64,000 nucleotides of DNA from Siminovitchia terrae (GTDB taxonomy: Bacteria; Bacillota; Bacilli; Bacillales; Bacillaceae_C). Under the pieces are notes generated by a model, which was not told the origin of the DNA, made no database searches, and saw nothing but the letters and a program-made list of their open reading frames with translations. This document shows, in pieces, positions 1 through 8,105 of this stretch (its first letter is position 1; each line of letters starts with the position of its first letter). The stretch is from positions 53,308-117,307 of the forward strand of contig NZ_QYTW02000015.1 of the NCBI RefSeq assembly GCF_003605405.2, read 5' to 3'. Made by a program: the position numbers and the translations under genes.

Positions 1-158
1 TACTAACCATCCATTCCACCCCTCCCGATTCCCATTATATGAAAGTCGGGATCATTAGTTGCCCAAAGGCAGGGCGTAAAGATTTAATAACCGCGTTCAA
101 AAGCTCCGCAGCAGAATAACCGGTTTGTCGACGTTAAAAGAAGTGGTTCATATCATGA
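1..158. other. left edge, downstream of yunD; no complete gene
   Basis: No complete gene is visible. On the minus strand a GGAGGGG ribosome-site-like stretch lies a few bases before an ATG at about position 8 that would run off the window. In B. subtilis yunC is near yunD, so this could be the first codons of a yunC-like gene, but only three codons are present and this is speculative. Confidence 0.3.
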
Positions 159-1529
159 TCAAGCATATCGGTTCTTCAATTCCCATTCCATCAGATCGCG
201 GACAAATTCCGGTAAATAGTATATCTTCCTCCGTGCATTTTTTATTGGTGGGAGAAATACACCAAAAGTGAACATATCCAAGGTTGCCAGTTCATATATT
301 CTCTCCCGGTCCAATGGCTCTCCGGCAATCTTGATAGATCCGCTTTCCTTGTTGTATTCTATTTCATGGTAAACAAATTTTCCCATCATCACTCCCCTGA
401 ATCCAAGCCCTTGAAACTCAAGCTCAGATAAGCCGCTTTCTTCAGCTTTCAGGAGTACCTCTTCAAGCTCTGTGCCTGAAAGTTCTACGACGCATGGGTT
501 GATCGGATGCGGAAGCATGCGATGCAAATCATACTTCGTCACCTTTCCTTTCTCAAGCGCTGAAAGGACAAGACCAGAATTGACAAGAGCGCAATCCGCT
601 TTGCACCATTTGTATAATGCTTCACACAGTATAACCGGTAACTCGGACTGTTCCAGCCAAGAATAATTCAGCGGTTCAGGGAGTGTGACCACCTCGGTTT
701 GCAACAAATCTTTTCCAATTTCATCCAAATCTTTAATGTATTCCGCTGCATTCGGAGGATTATCCAAAACGGCTGTATCGAAAAGGATAGCCGTATAATT
801 TTTCCATAAAAATGGCCCAGTATCTACTTCGGCCTCTATGTAACCGATATACTCCCCATATCTTCCCGCAGCACCCAACGTAGTATAATTCACTTTCTTT
901 CCATTCATAAAAACATGATGGGTATGACCGCCCAAAATCAAATCAACACGTGGGTTATTCTCCGCAACCACTTCATCATCATGCATGCCCAAGTGGGATA
1001 AAACAATAATGATGTCCACCTGCTTCTGTAATTCGGCAATTTGGCTCTCCAGCTCAGAAAGTGGTTCAGATAGTTCCCAGCCCAGTAATTTGTATAAAGG
1101 CCGATAATAGGCAGTTGCTGCAGTAACACCAATTTTGGTTCCTTTTGAGGTTCTATATATTTGATAAGGTAGTGCCCATGAAGGTCTAGTCCCACCAGAC
1201 AAATACAGATTTGCTGCCAATACATCAAATTTGGCATCATTATATAGTTGATTTAAAGCATCATGCGGTAATGTAAGTCCTTCATTATTACCTATAGTGA
1301 CTGCGGTATACTCTGAATCATTTAAAAGCTCCACATTCCCCTTCCCAAGGGTCCCTTCCGTAAAAGAGTGCCGTCTGTCAACAAAATCACCACAATCAAA
1401 AATAAAAACGTCTTCTCCATTTGCTTCATGCAGAGATTTTCTTTCTTTCAAAAATTTTCTGATCCTCGGCCACTTTTCAAAATGGCTGTGGACATCATTT
1501 GTATGATAGATATGAATTTTTTCTCTCAC
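159..1529 (-). CDS. yunD: YunD-like metallophosphoesterase (5'-nucleotidase family)
   Basis: Predicted cytoplasmic metallophosphoesterase related to bacterial 5'-nucleotidase/UshA proteins but with no signal peptide. The N-terminal domain carries the metal-site motifs in order: HTNDVHSHF near the start, DCGDFVD, GNNEG (the usual GNHE in altered form, as I recall for YunD proteins), VLSHLG and GGHTHH. The C-terminal half matches the 5'-nucleotidase C-terminal domain. I chose the GTG start because GAAGGAAGTG lies a few bases before it, while the ATG seven codons upstream has no ribosome site. The length, 456 residues, is close to B. subtilis YunD. The next gene downstream of it on the strand is outside the window; yunF lies just upstream. 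Its natural substrate is not known from sequence. Confidence 0.88.
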   Translation of the reverse strand: MREKIHIYHTNDVHSHFEKWPRIRKFLKERKSLHEANGEDVFIFDCGDFVDRRHSFTEGTLGKGNVELLNDSEYTAVTIGNNEGLTLPHDALNQLYNDAKFDVLAANLYLSGGTRPSWALPYQIYRTSKGTKIGVTAATAYYRPLYKLLGWELSEPLSELESQIAELQKQVDIIIVLSHLGMHDDEVVAENNPRVDLILGGHTHHVFMNGKKVNYTTLGAAGRYGEYIGYIEAEVDTGPFLWKNYTAILFDTAVLDNPPNAAEYIKDLDEIGKDLLQTEVVTLPEPLNYSWLEQSELPVILCEALYKWCKADCALVNSGLVLSALEKGKVTKYDLHRMLPHPINPCVVELSGTELEEVLLKAEESGLSELEFQGLGFRGVMMGKFVYHEIEYNKESGSIKIAGEPLDRERIYELATLDMFTFGVFLPPIKNARRKIYYLPEFVRDLMEWELKNRYA

Positions 1530-1609
1530 AAATACACTTCCTTCAGTCATTAGAGAGGCGCAGGCGTTTTCTACTGTGCAGTAATCGTTTAACCATGACG
1601 AAATGCTTA

Positions 1610-2452
1610 TTAGAACAAATCAAGCTGTTTGGCAGCAAGTCCGTCATACTCTATGTCCATCAATCGAATAAATTCCTTTGCATTACCAGCAGCATCACCG
1701 CCGGAATTATTATTGAATAGCACATAGATATCTTTCGTTTGCTTTTGAAGCTTTAGAATATTTTCCTTCCATTCCAGCAATTCCTCTTGATTGTAACGGT
1801 ATAAATAGCGGACCTCCCGCCAATTTTTCCCATTGGGCTTCATCCATGCCGCGATATTTCTACCGTGCATGCGGACAAGCGTTTTTTCCTTATTGGTTGC
1901 CTGAAGTACTGTTGGAACTGATCCTTCTCCCGCCTGCGGCTCATCACAGATGCTGTGAATCCACCCTTCAGCTTCCATAAAGCCTAAAGTCTGTGAACGG
2001 AACCTGGCTGAAAACCAAGACTGGTTGCGAAACTCAAGGGCGACCGGATATCCAGTCATTTTTTCACGGCAATACCGCAAATAAGCAACGTTTTCCCTCT
2101 TGCAATCAAACCATGGGGGAAACTGAAAAAGGACCATCGCAAGCTTCCCGCTACCCTTACTTGGTGCAAGAGATTCCTTAAACGCATCAAACATTTCCTC
2201 TTTTGACGAAAATGGAATTTCTCCCCGCTGATGCCCCGTCATTCCTTGAAAAGCCTTGATGACAAACTGAAAATCAGCGGGCGTATCTTTGACCCACTTC
2301 TCCATATTGCTAGCAGATTGAACCGCATAAAAAGACGAATCCACTTCCACTGTTGGAAAGTGCGCTCCATATTCCTGTAATTTATCACTTGTCGCTGTTC
2401 CTGTTGGGTATATATTATGGTCACCCCATCCAGTTACTCCTATATAAATCAT
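1610..2452 (-). CDS. yunF: DUF72 family protein YunF
   Basis: About 280-residue DUF72 (UPF0759) protein, a TIM-barrel-like family of unknown biochemical role. It opens with the family's MIYIGVTGWGDH stretch, followed by EVDSSFYA and, later, an F-P-PWF segment and a late VLFNNNSGGDAAGNA motif typical of the family. An upstream in-frame ATG would add 11 residues, but the GGTGAG ribosome site sits five bases before the chosen ATG at 2452. It follows the same strand as yunD with a 60-bp gap, so the two are probably cotranscribed as in B. subtilis. Function is unknown; only the family assignment is firm. Confidence 0.88.
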   Translation of the reverse strand: MIYIGVTGWGDHNIYPTGTATSDKLQEYGAHFPTVEVDSSFYAVQSASNMEKWVKDTPADFQFVIKAFQGMTGHQRGEIPFSSKEEMFDAFKESLAPSKGSGKLAMVLFQFPPWFDCKRENVAYLRYCREKMTGYPVALEFRNQSWFSARFRSQTLGFMEAEGWIHSICDEPQAGEGSVPTVLQATNKEKTLVRMHGRNIAAWMKPNGKNWREVRYLYRYNQEELLEWKENILKLQKQTKDIYVLFNNNSGGDAAGNAKEFIRLMDIEYDGLAAKQLDLF

Positions 2453-2588
2453 ATTCTCACCTGCTTTCAGTGTAGCATGATTCAAAGTTCGTCGACCAAT
2501 ACTTCATCTCATTATAATCCCTTTTGGATGAAATAAAAAATTGGCTGGATGAGATTTTGAACTCTAGAATTTGTGCCTATGCCGCCCC

Positions 2589-2731
2589 TTAAATATAAGC
2601 ACATATCTGTTTGTACTCTTGATTCGAAGGATTTTCATCCCTTTGAGCTTCATAAAAGGGGCTCATAAAATTCTCTCCATTAAGATAAAAAATGATAAGT
2701 GTGGGACAAGCTGAAGCATCCACCTCTTATT
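2589..2731 (-). pseudogene. short decayed coding remnant, unidentified
   Basis: A minus-strand frame of about 47 codons ending in TAA at 2589 reads as plausible protein (for example SPFYEAQRDENPSNQEYKQI) but has no ribosome site and no complete start. Its upstream end stops close to the hairpin repeat that begins at 2747, so it may be the tail of a gene removed or interrupted there. I do not recognise the protein. Confidence 0.3.
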
Positions 2732-2746
2732 CTTTGATTACATTCC

Positions 2747-2940
2747 ATCAAATGCGACTTGGCGTATTTGCACCCAGATTTTATCGAGCTCCGCTCCAAT
2801 AAATTTCCTCTGAAAATCTGTGGCATCCGCCGGAGGCTTTAACTATATTCAGCCGGTTTGAACCTCCACAGAATGGAATACCAATAGGCATTCATCTCAC
2901 CACTTACTGAAGTGGGAGACTTCTGCTGAATGAAGTTAAA
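2747..2940 (+). repeat. 190-bp hairpin repeat, copy A
   Basis: First of 13 copies of a hairpin-rich repeat. Consensus order: ATCAAATGCGCC start; a 10-bp perfect stem TTTATCGAGC/GCTCGATAAA with a three-base loop, nested in CAGATTTT/AAAATCTG; GCATCCGCCGGAGGC palindrome; then an outer stem TAACTTTATTCAGC/GCTGAATGAAGTTA enclosing GGGGTTTGAACCCC and CCACTTACTGAAGTGG hairpins. In this copy the GGGG/CCCC arm is shortened. It lies directly upstream of the promoter of the MFS gene. Confidence 0.9.
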
Positions 2941-2950
2941 ATAAGTGCTG

Positions 2951-2979
2951 TTGAATATTTACTAAAAAGCTGGTAGAAT
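2951..2979 (+). promoter_or_regulatory. SigA-type promoter for the MFS gene
   Basis: TTGAAT and TAGAAT are separated by 17 bases, giving a good SigA-type match about 130 bp before the MFS start and only 11 bp after the end of repeat copy A. Start of transcription would be near 2986, before the small upstream reading frame at 3015. Confidence 0.55.
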
Positions 2980-3014
2980 TTTCTACGTATTTTTATTGAA
3001 AGGAAGGTGATTTC

Positions 3015-3182
3015 ATGAGTGATTTAGAACAAATTAAACTCATGAAGCCACCATTTCCCAAGCTACGATGTTTTTCTTTCAAACCTATATTACCTAGGGA
3101 GGATTATTTTGAAGAAAAACATCGGAAACAAAACAGCGAGCTTATTATTACTGATTGTATTAGTAGGATTTCCACAAATTAG
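3015..3182 (+). CDS. small upstream reading frame overlapping the MFS start
   Basis: A 55-codon frame starting ATG after a good GGAAGGTG ribosome site and ending in TAG inside the MFS gene, overlapping its first 74 bases in another frame. The peptide starts MSDLEQIKLMKPP and has no recognisable domain. Its position in the 5' leader of an efflux-pump gene suggests a leader peptide or translational coupling, but it could equally be the remnant of a former gene. Recognition is by position and ribosome site only. Confidence 0.35.
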   Translation: MSDLEQIKLMKPPFPKLRCFSFKPILPREDYFEEKHRKQNSELIITDCISRISTN

Positions 3183-4281
3183 CGAAACCATTTTTAGCCC
3201 ATCGTTACCTTCCATCGCGGAAGCATTTGAAACTTCTATGAGTGATGCACAGCTTACGATGAGTATATACTTTATTGCTTTTGCTTTCGGGGTATTTTTC
3301 TTTGGGCGTATATCCGATAAAATCGGTCGTCGCAAGGCTATGCTTTATGGCGTGTTTTTATATTTTGTTGGTAATGTGCTTTGTTTAGCAGCAAATGAAA
3401 TGGTGGTTTTATTAGTCGCACGCTTTGTTCAAGCGTTTGGCGCAAGTGTTGGTTCTGTCATAACACAAACAATTTTACGTGAAAGCTTTTCTGGCGTTGA
3501 GCGTCATAAATTGTTCGCTCAAATTTCAGCTGCCCTTGCCTTCACCCCTGCCATTGGTCCATTAATCGGTGGCTTTACCGATTATTATTTTGGCTTTCAA
3601 GTCGTGTTTTGGGTGTTAGTCTCTATGAGCGTTATTGTATTTTTCTATGCTTTTTTACGCTTACCTGAAACAGCACCTTCTTCAATCGAAATGAAGCCTC
3701 TACTGCCGATAATAAAGGGCATGATTACAAATGCTCGTCTATGGCGCTATGGTGTATTAATAGGCGGTATTAACGGCGTATTATTTAGCTATTATACCGA
3801 GGCGCCGTTTATTTTTACGCAATACTTTTCACTAACAAGTGCGATGTATGGGTTTCTAGGCATTATCGTTGCACTCGCTTCTATTGCAGGTGCGATGCTG
3901 TCTAAACGTCTTGTTATCCGCATAACTCCTGAGAAGATTATCTTACGCGGGTTAACCATTATGCTCATCGGTACATTGGTCTCCACTTCGGTACATTTTT
4001 TACCGATTTCATTACAATTGCCAACCATGATAGTTAGTGTGTTTATTATATTATTTGGTACAGGTACCGCTTTACCAAACTGTCTAAGCCTAGCACTCAT
4101 TGACTTTCAAGATGTCATTGGTTCAGCGAGTGCGATATTCAGCTTGGGCTATTATTTACTCGTGAGCATTATAACCTATGGTATGAGCGTTTTTCATAAT
4201 GGCACAGTCCTTGCGATGCCACTATATTTTTTAATGTTGGGGCTTGTTATGCTGCTAATAAGCTCACGATTACAACAATAA
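3109..4281 (+). CDS. MFS drug efflux transporter, Bcr/CflA-like
   Basis: Integral membrane proton-coupled efflux pump of 390 residues with about 12 hydrophobic segments. The motif GRISDKIGRRKAMLYG between segments 2 and 3 is the MFS signature of drug/H+ antiporters, and the overall form matches the Bcr/CflA (DHA1) group. The start is TTG, placed five bases after GGGAGGA. The gene sits alone between the repeat/promoter upstream and a strong hairpin terminator immediately after the stop. The exact drug cannot be read from the sequence; bicyclomycin or chloramphenicol-type substrates are only family precedents. Confidence 0.85.
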   Translation: MKKNIGNKTASLLLLIVLVGFPQISETIFSPSLPSIAEAFETSMSDAQLTMSIYFIAFAFGVFFFGRISDKIGRRKAMLYGVFLYFVGNVLCLAANEMVVLLVARFVQAFGASVGSVITQTILRESFSGVERHKLFAQISAALAFTPAIGPLIGGFTDYYFGFQVVFWVLVSMSVIVFFYAFLRLPETAPSSIEMKPLLPIIKGMITNARLWRYGVLIGGINGVLFSYYTEAPFIFTQYFSLTSAMYGFLGIIVALASIAGAMLSKRLVIRITPEKIILRGLTIMLIGTLVSTSVHFLPISLQLPTMIVSVFIILFGTGTALPNCLSLALIDFQDVIGSASAIFSLGYYLLVSIITYGMSVFHNGTVLAMPLYFLMLGLVMLLISSRLQQ

Positions 4282-4316
4282 AAAATGGATCCCGAATGGG
4301 ATCCATTTTTTGTTTT
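4281..4316. terminator. bidirectional terminator between MFS gene and bdhA
   Basis: Perfect 9-bp stem ATGGATCCC/GGGATCCAT with a four-base loop, A-run on the left and T-run on the right. It starts at the last base of the MFS stop codon and can serve both converging genes. Confidence 0.85.
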
Positions 4317-4523
4317 GCCCCTTACTAATTTAGACACGAGAATTCAAGATTATAGAAACCCCTACAACCTTCTGAAAGTGACTGGCATTTTCCAGTTGTT
4401 TGCAAGAACCGGACCCCAAAAATACAAAATCAGACGGAAGCATATCAAATTCAATATGCCCCGCCTGACCTATTTTATGGGCTCTTAGACAGCCCCGCCT
4501 TAGTAAAAAAAGCATCAAATGTA

Positions 4524-5573
4524 TTACATTTCTCCGCTTAATTCAACTAGAATTTTTGCTTGAGATTTATCGTTTGTTAATGCCTCGAATCCTTCTTCTA
4601 CAATGTTCTCTAATTCTATTTGAGATGTAATGATACCTTGGGGTTTTAATTGACCTGTACCCATTAAGTCGATTGTTTGTCGGAATGTTGTTGGTGTATA
4701 AGCAATTGTTGAAGTCACTTTAACACCAGTATTTGTTAATTGCATCGGATTCCATTCGATTGGGCGTGCAAAAATAGAGACAATAACCATTGTACCGCGA
4801 GCACGTGTTACATCAATCGCTTGTTTGAAGGTTGGAGCGACACCAGCAACTTCAAATGAAACGTCTACACCATCAGGGATAATAGCCTTTACCGCTTCAA
4901 CAGGGTTTACTTCTCCTGAATTGTAAACATGTGTTGCGCCAAGCTCTTTTGCTTTCGCCAAACGTTGCTCAGATAAGTCGAATACAAAGATTTTACTTGC
5001 GCCAGCTGCTTTTGCAGCAATAGTAGTTAATAAACCAATCGGACCAGCACCAAATACCGCCACTGTATCGCCAAACTGCATGTTAGCTTCTTTAACTGCT
5101 TGTACAGCAACTGCTGTGGGCTCCACTAATGCACCGTCTTGTAAGGTCATACTTTCAGGCAATTTATAAAGGTGTTTTTCGCCTACATTAACATGAGAAG
5201 CAAAGCCACCGTCTGAACCTAGTCCGATAAATTGGAATCCGTCATACGCATCAACGTCTTCTGGTTTGTTACCGTAAGTGTACATTGGATTAATTGCGAC
5301 ACGATCACCAACTTCTACAGATGTTACGCCTTTACCTACTTTTTCTACTATACCTGCAAATTCGTGCCCCATTGTTAGTGGTGCTTGCTGCCCAGTTAGT
5401 GGGTGCTGTTCTTCGACCGGAATAAATACTGGACCTTCTTGATATTCATGTAAATCAGATCCACAAATTCCTGTCCAAGCGACACGCACAGTTACCTCTT
5501 TATCTTTCATTTGCTTTAGTTTGCGTTCCTCCACACGAATATCCTTTTCACCATACCATACTGCTGCTTTCAT
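4524..5573 (-). CDS. bdhA: (R,R)-butanediol dehydrogenase-like zinc alcohol dehydrogenase
   Basis: Medium-chain NAD-dependent dehydrogenase of about 349 residues, most like BdhA, which interconverts acetoin and 2,3-butanediol. Visible motifs: GICGSDLHE (catalytic zinc Cys), GHEFAGIVEKVG, and the Rossmann motif VFGAGPIGLL. The four-cysteine structural zinc loop is absent, as in Bacillus BdhA. Two ATG codons follow GGAGG at 5582-5586; I use the second (spacing 8), and 5576 is the alternative. The gene stands alone, converging on the MFS gene. Butanediol is the best-supported substrate; sorbitol or another polyol dehydrogenase role is possible. Confidence 0.8.
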   Translation of the reverse strand: MKAAVWYGEKDIRVEERKLKQMKDKEVTVRVAWTGICGSDLHEYQEGPVFIPVEEQHPLTGQQAPLTMGHEFAGIVEKVGKGVTSVEVGDRVAINPMYTYGNKPEDVDAYDGFQFIGLGSDGGFASHVNVGEKHLYKLPESMTLQDGALVEPTAVAVQAVKEANMQFGDTVAVFGAGPIGLLTTIAAKAAGASKIFVFDLSEQRLAKAKELGATHVYNSGEVNPVEAVKAIIPDGVDVSFEVAGVAPTFKQAIDVTRARGTMVIVSIFARPIEWNPMQLTNTGVKVTSTIAYTPTTFRQTIDLMGTGQLKPQGIITSQIELENIVEEGFEALTNDKSQAKILVELSGEM

Positions 5574-5963
5574 CATTAATGCCTCCAATATTAGTTTTAT
5601 TTAACTCTGAAAAAGTAATAAACTACTTATCTTGTTTAGACATTATTTATCTTTTTAAACATCATTCTACGTGTTATTGAAATAACATCTCCTTTTTCCA
5701 CACCATTTGAGCCAACTGGACTACTAACTAAAAAAACTTAGACAGTGTTCCTTCAGATACACGTTACACAGTAACTTGGCTTTCCGCAGGACCTCCTTGA
5801 TAAGCACTATCTGGTGCAAAAAAATTTACCATCCACGTGAATTGAAATACTTGAATCATGATATATACAATCCATTTATCTTCAATTCGAGATAATCATA
5901 ACACATAATATCTCCCCCTTCAACAAATTAAGACCCTTGTCCAACATGGTTCATTCCGAATCT

Positions 5964-6115
5964 ATTTTATCGAGCTCCGCTCGATAAAATCTGTGGCATC
6001 CGCCGGAGGCTTTAACTTTATTCAGCCGGGGTTTGAACCCCCACTGAATAGAATACCAATATCCAATCATCTCACTACTTACTAAAGTGAGAGACTTCTG
6101 CTGAATGAAGTTAAA
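5964..6115 (+). repeat. 190-bp hairpin repeat, copy B (5'-truncated)
   Basis: Lacks the first part of the unit (the AAATGCGCC...CCAG region) and has lost about 12 bases after the first stem, so that GCTCGAT runs straight into AAAATCTG. The second half, from GCATCCGCCGGAGGC to GAATGAAGTTAAA, is complete. Confidence 0.85.
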
Positions 6116-6179
6116 AATTACCTTCTGTTAAATCCTTATATTCCTATTAGGCGAAGATATATACATAACACACATCTCA

Positions 6180-6311
6180 ACAAAAAAAGCTTCTAACAAG
6201 ATCCCTCATTTCACTAAAACTGTACAGTTTAAGAAATACCTTGTCGAAGAAGGGGCAACTCAAAATTCACCAAACTTCCCATCATTTATTCGTGTCGAAC
6301 ACCGCGTATAG
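6180..6311 (+). pseudogene. decayed coding remnant, unidentified
   Basis: A plus-strand frame of about 43 codons ending in TAG at 6309 reads like protein (KKYLVEEGATQNSPNFPSFI) but has no start codon with a ribosome site. I do not recognise the family. Confidence 0.3.
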
Positions 6312-6413
6312 ATCCACCTCAATGAAGTTTCATTTTTTACAATCGATATAAAGCTCATGCTTGTTTTTTAGACAGCCTATCATCTTAATTAGTATGGCGT
6401 AATCTAATTTTCC

Positions 6414-6500
6414 GGCTGTTTCACGATTTCTTTCATCACTGTACGGGTCACTTCATCCCCCAATAAGTAAGCGCTTGTGATCTTTAGAATCAGAAATTAT
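6414..6500 (-). pseudogene. decayed C-terminal coding remnant, unidentified
   Basis: A minus-strand frame ending in TAG at 6414 reads ITSAYLLGDEVTRTVMKEIV and then KQPEN, which looks like a protein C-terminus, but it is cut by a stop just upstream. No family recognised. Confidence 0.3.
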
Positions 6501-6548
6501 AATAAAAATGAAACAGCGTTAACAAGCTTTAAGTTGGAGGAGATAATC

Positions 6549-7016
6549 ATGACAGATTTCACTATACGCCTTGCCACCCCCGAGGACCGCAAGGAGATTT
6601 TCAACGTTCATCGTGATTCAGTCCACAACCTCTGTTCAGAGCAATACACGGAGGAACAGATCAACATGTGGCTGGATGGGAGGGATCCGGATGTTTACCT
6701 CCCAGCGATAGAACGCGGGGAGCTTTGGGTCGCCGTGTCAGACGGGTCAATCCTTGGTTTCGTTGAAGTGGAAGGCAACGAGATCACCAAGCTTTTTGTC
6801 TCCGGAGCAGCAGCGGGGGCTGGAGTTGGTAAAGCCTTGATGATGAAGGCCATCGGGTATATTCGACAGGATGGAAAGGTACGAATTTATTTAGAAGCCA
6901 CAACCACTGCACGGGATTTCTATCGCAAATTGGGCTTCGTTGAGACGGGAACAGGAACTTTCTCGCGAGGAGGAGCGGCAGTTTCGGTGGAAATCGTCAA
7001 GATGGAGCTTGTCTGA
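6549..7016 (+). CDS. GNAT-family N-acetyltransferase
   Basis: 155-residue GNAT protein, predicted to transfer an acetyl group from acetyl-CoA to an amine. It shows the fold's order: IRLATPEDRKEIFNVHRDSV at the N-terminus, WVAVSDGSILGFVEVEGNEI, the acetyl-CoA loop AGAGVGKALM and the late YLEATTTARDFYRKLGFVETG. The start is set by TTGGAGGAGAT eight bases before the ATG; an upstream in-frame ATG has no ribosome site. The substrate is unknown. Its codon use is more GC-rich than the flanking decayed DNA, which fits a separately acquired single gene. Confidence 0.85.
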   Translation: MTDFTIRLATPEDRKEIFNVHRDSVHNLCSEQYTEEQINMWLDGRDPDVYLPAIERGELWVAVSDGSILGFVEVEGNEITKLFVSGAAAGAGVGKALMMKAIGYIRQDGKVRIYLEATTTARDFYRKLGFVETGTGTFSRGGAAVSVEIVKMELV

Positions 7017-7411
7017 ATCCAAGCAATCCATTCAAAAGGACATACACATTCTCAAACCGAGATTGCCTTTAGTAGATGAGGTCTAAATTTTACATGTTCC
7101 AGAAAAATAAATTTAAAGACAAAGGTCTCAGCACTTGGCACACAAAGATGAAAATAAAAAAGTAACTCCCAAATGATTGCTGAGCTATCTGGGTGGTTAC
7201 TTTTTTGTTGCGACAAGTAATGCTAAGAAGACATAAGTCCCTAACCGTGGAGAATAAGCTGCTCACACTTAGAATTTTGTATGCTATTGCTTCCCCTTAA
7301 TGAATGTCCGAATCCCTAAAAAGCATTGTATAAGCAATTAATATGCGCTATACTTTTTTAAAAAATTTCCCTGAGGAAAGTTTTTTTACTTAATACAAAT
7401 GAGGTGGCGCA
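7017..7411. other. intergenic region with one terminator
   Basis: Apart from the hairpin terminator near 7156-7206 and the start of a direct repeat shared with about 8013-8070, I see no gene here. The last 30 bases hold the GAGGTGG ribosome site of the next gene. Confidence 0.6.
7156..7206 (+). terminator. terminator after the GNAT gene
   Basis: Stem AAAAAGTAAC...CCCA with TGGG...GTTACTTTTT around a loop of about 18 bases, followed by a T-run. A close relative lies at 8026-8061. Confidence 0.7.
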
Positions 7412-7897
7412 ATGCTCAATTTTTCTCAAATTTTTTGGGAGGGTCTTATTCTATCTTTTATTTTTTCATTTGTTGTTCTAGCCTCGCTATACTATAATCC
7501 TAGATTATGGTTAAACGATTATCCAAAGGATATTCAGAAAGCTTCGCTTCCAAAGACAAAAAAAGAGAAAACACAATTTCTATTAATTGGCCTACCACTG
7601 ATCGTTATATTACTTATTATCCCTTATCTATCTTCATTACACTACAGTGATAATATTAGTTTTTTATCGTTATTTCTCCACTTCTTTTTAATTTTTTCTG
7701 TAATAAGCTTGGTTGATCTGCTATTTATCGATTGGCTTATTTTCTGCTATATTAGCCCTAAATTTATTGAAATTCCAGGTACTTCCTCATTAAACAGTCA
7801 TAAGAGTTATCTTTTTCATTTAATAGGCTTTTTAAAAGGCATCATCATATATGGGATATTTAGCTTCATTTTGGCCGGAATTCGATACATCGTTTAA
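7412..7897 (+). CDS. uncharacterised four-TM membrane protein
   Basis: 161-residue integral membrane protein with about four hydrophobic segments (roughly residues 8-28, 55-73, 83-108 and 138-158) and a lysine-rich loop (SLPKTKKEKTQ) between the first two. I recognise no family. The ATG follows GAGGTGGCGCA. The gene is very AT-rich and is bracketed by two related terminator-bearing direct repeats, so gene and flank may have been inserted or duplicated as a unit. No functional partner is apparent nearby. Confidence 0.65.
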   Translation: MLNFSQIFWEGLILSFIFSFVVLASLYYNPRLWLNDYPKDIQKASLPKTKKEKTQFLLIGLPLIVILLIIPYLSSLHYSDNISFLSLFLHFFLIFSVISLVDLLFIDWLIFCYISPKFIEIPGTSSLNSHKSYLFHLIGFLKGIIIYGIFSFILAGIRYIV

Positions 7898-8025
7898 ACT
7901 ATTTCGGTGAGTGAAGGCAGGTCGACCGCCGGTCTCTAGTTCGCTCTTTGTGGTCAACATGAAAAAATGTTCCAACACTTTTCGTCAGGCAATAGCTCTT
8001 TAGAAGCCAGTTCACAAAGATGAAA

Positions 8026-8061
8026 ATAAAAAAGTAACTACCCAATGGTGGTTATTTTTTT
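8026..8061. terminator. terminator after the membrane protein gene
   Basis: AAAAAGTAAC-TA-CC / GG-TG-GTTATTTTTT hairpin with flanking A- and T-runs; a shorter relative of the hairpin at 7156-7206. It can act for the plus-strand gene and the converging YdeI-like gene. Confidence 0.65.
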
Positions 8062-8105
8062 GTTGCGACAGTATCGCATTACTTCACACTAGTATTAGGG
8101 AATAT

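Larger units (their letters stand above)
5574..6548. other. gene-poor region of repeat and decayed fragments
   Basis: No intact gene is visible. It holds the upstream region of bdhA, repeat copy B (5964-6115) and at least two decayed coding remnants listed separately. A short minus-strand frame near 5850 (MIQVFQFTWMVNFF...) is also protein-like but has no ribosome site. Confidence 0.6.

Noticed and set aside
39..119. Plus-strand peptide MKVGIISCPKAGRKDLITAF at the left edge
   Set aside because: No ribosome site, only 26 codons, and it lies just downstream of the converging yunD gene; could be chance or a fragment, not supportable as a gene.
6466..6479. GTAAGCGCTTGTGA, resembling a CcpA cre site, upstream of the GNAT gene
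   Set aside because: It lies within a protein-like decayed fragment on the minus strand (codons of TSAYLLG), and a GNAT gene is not a typical CcpA target; one AAGCGCTT core is not enough.
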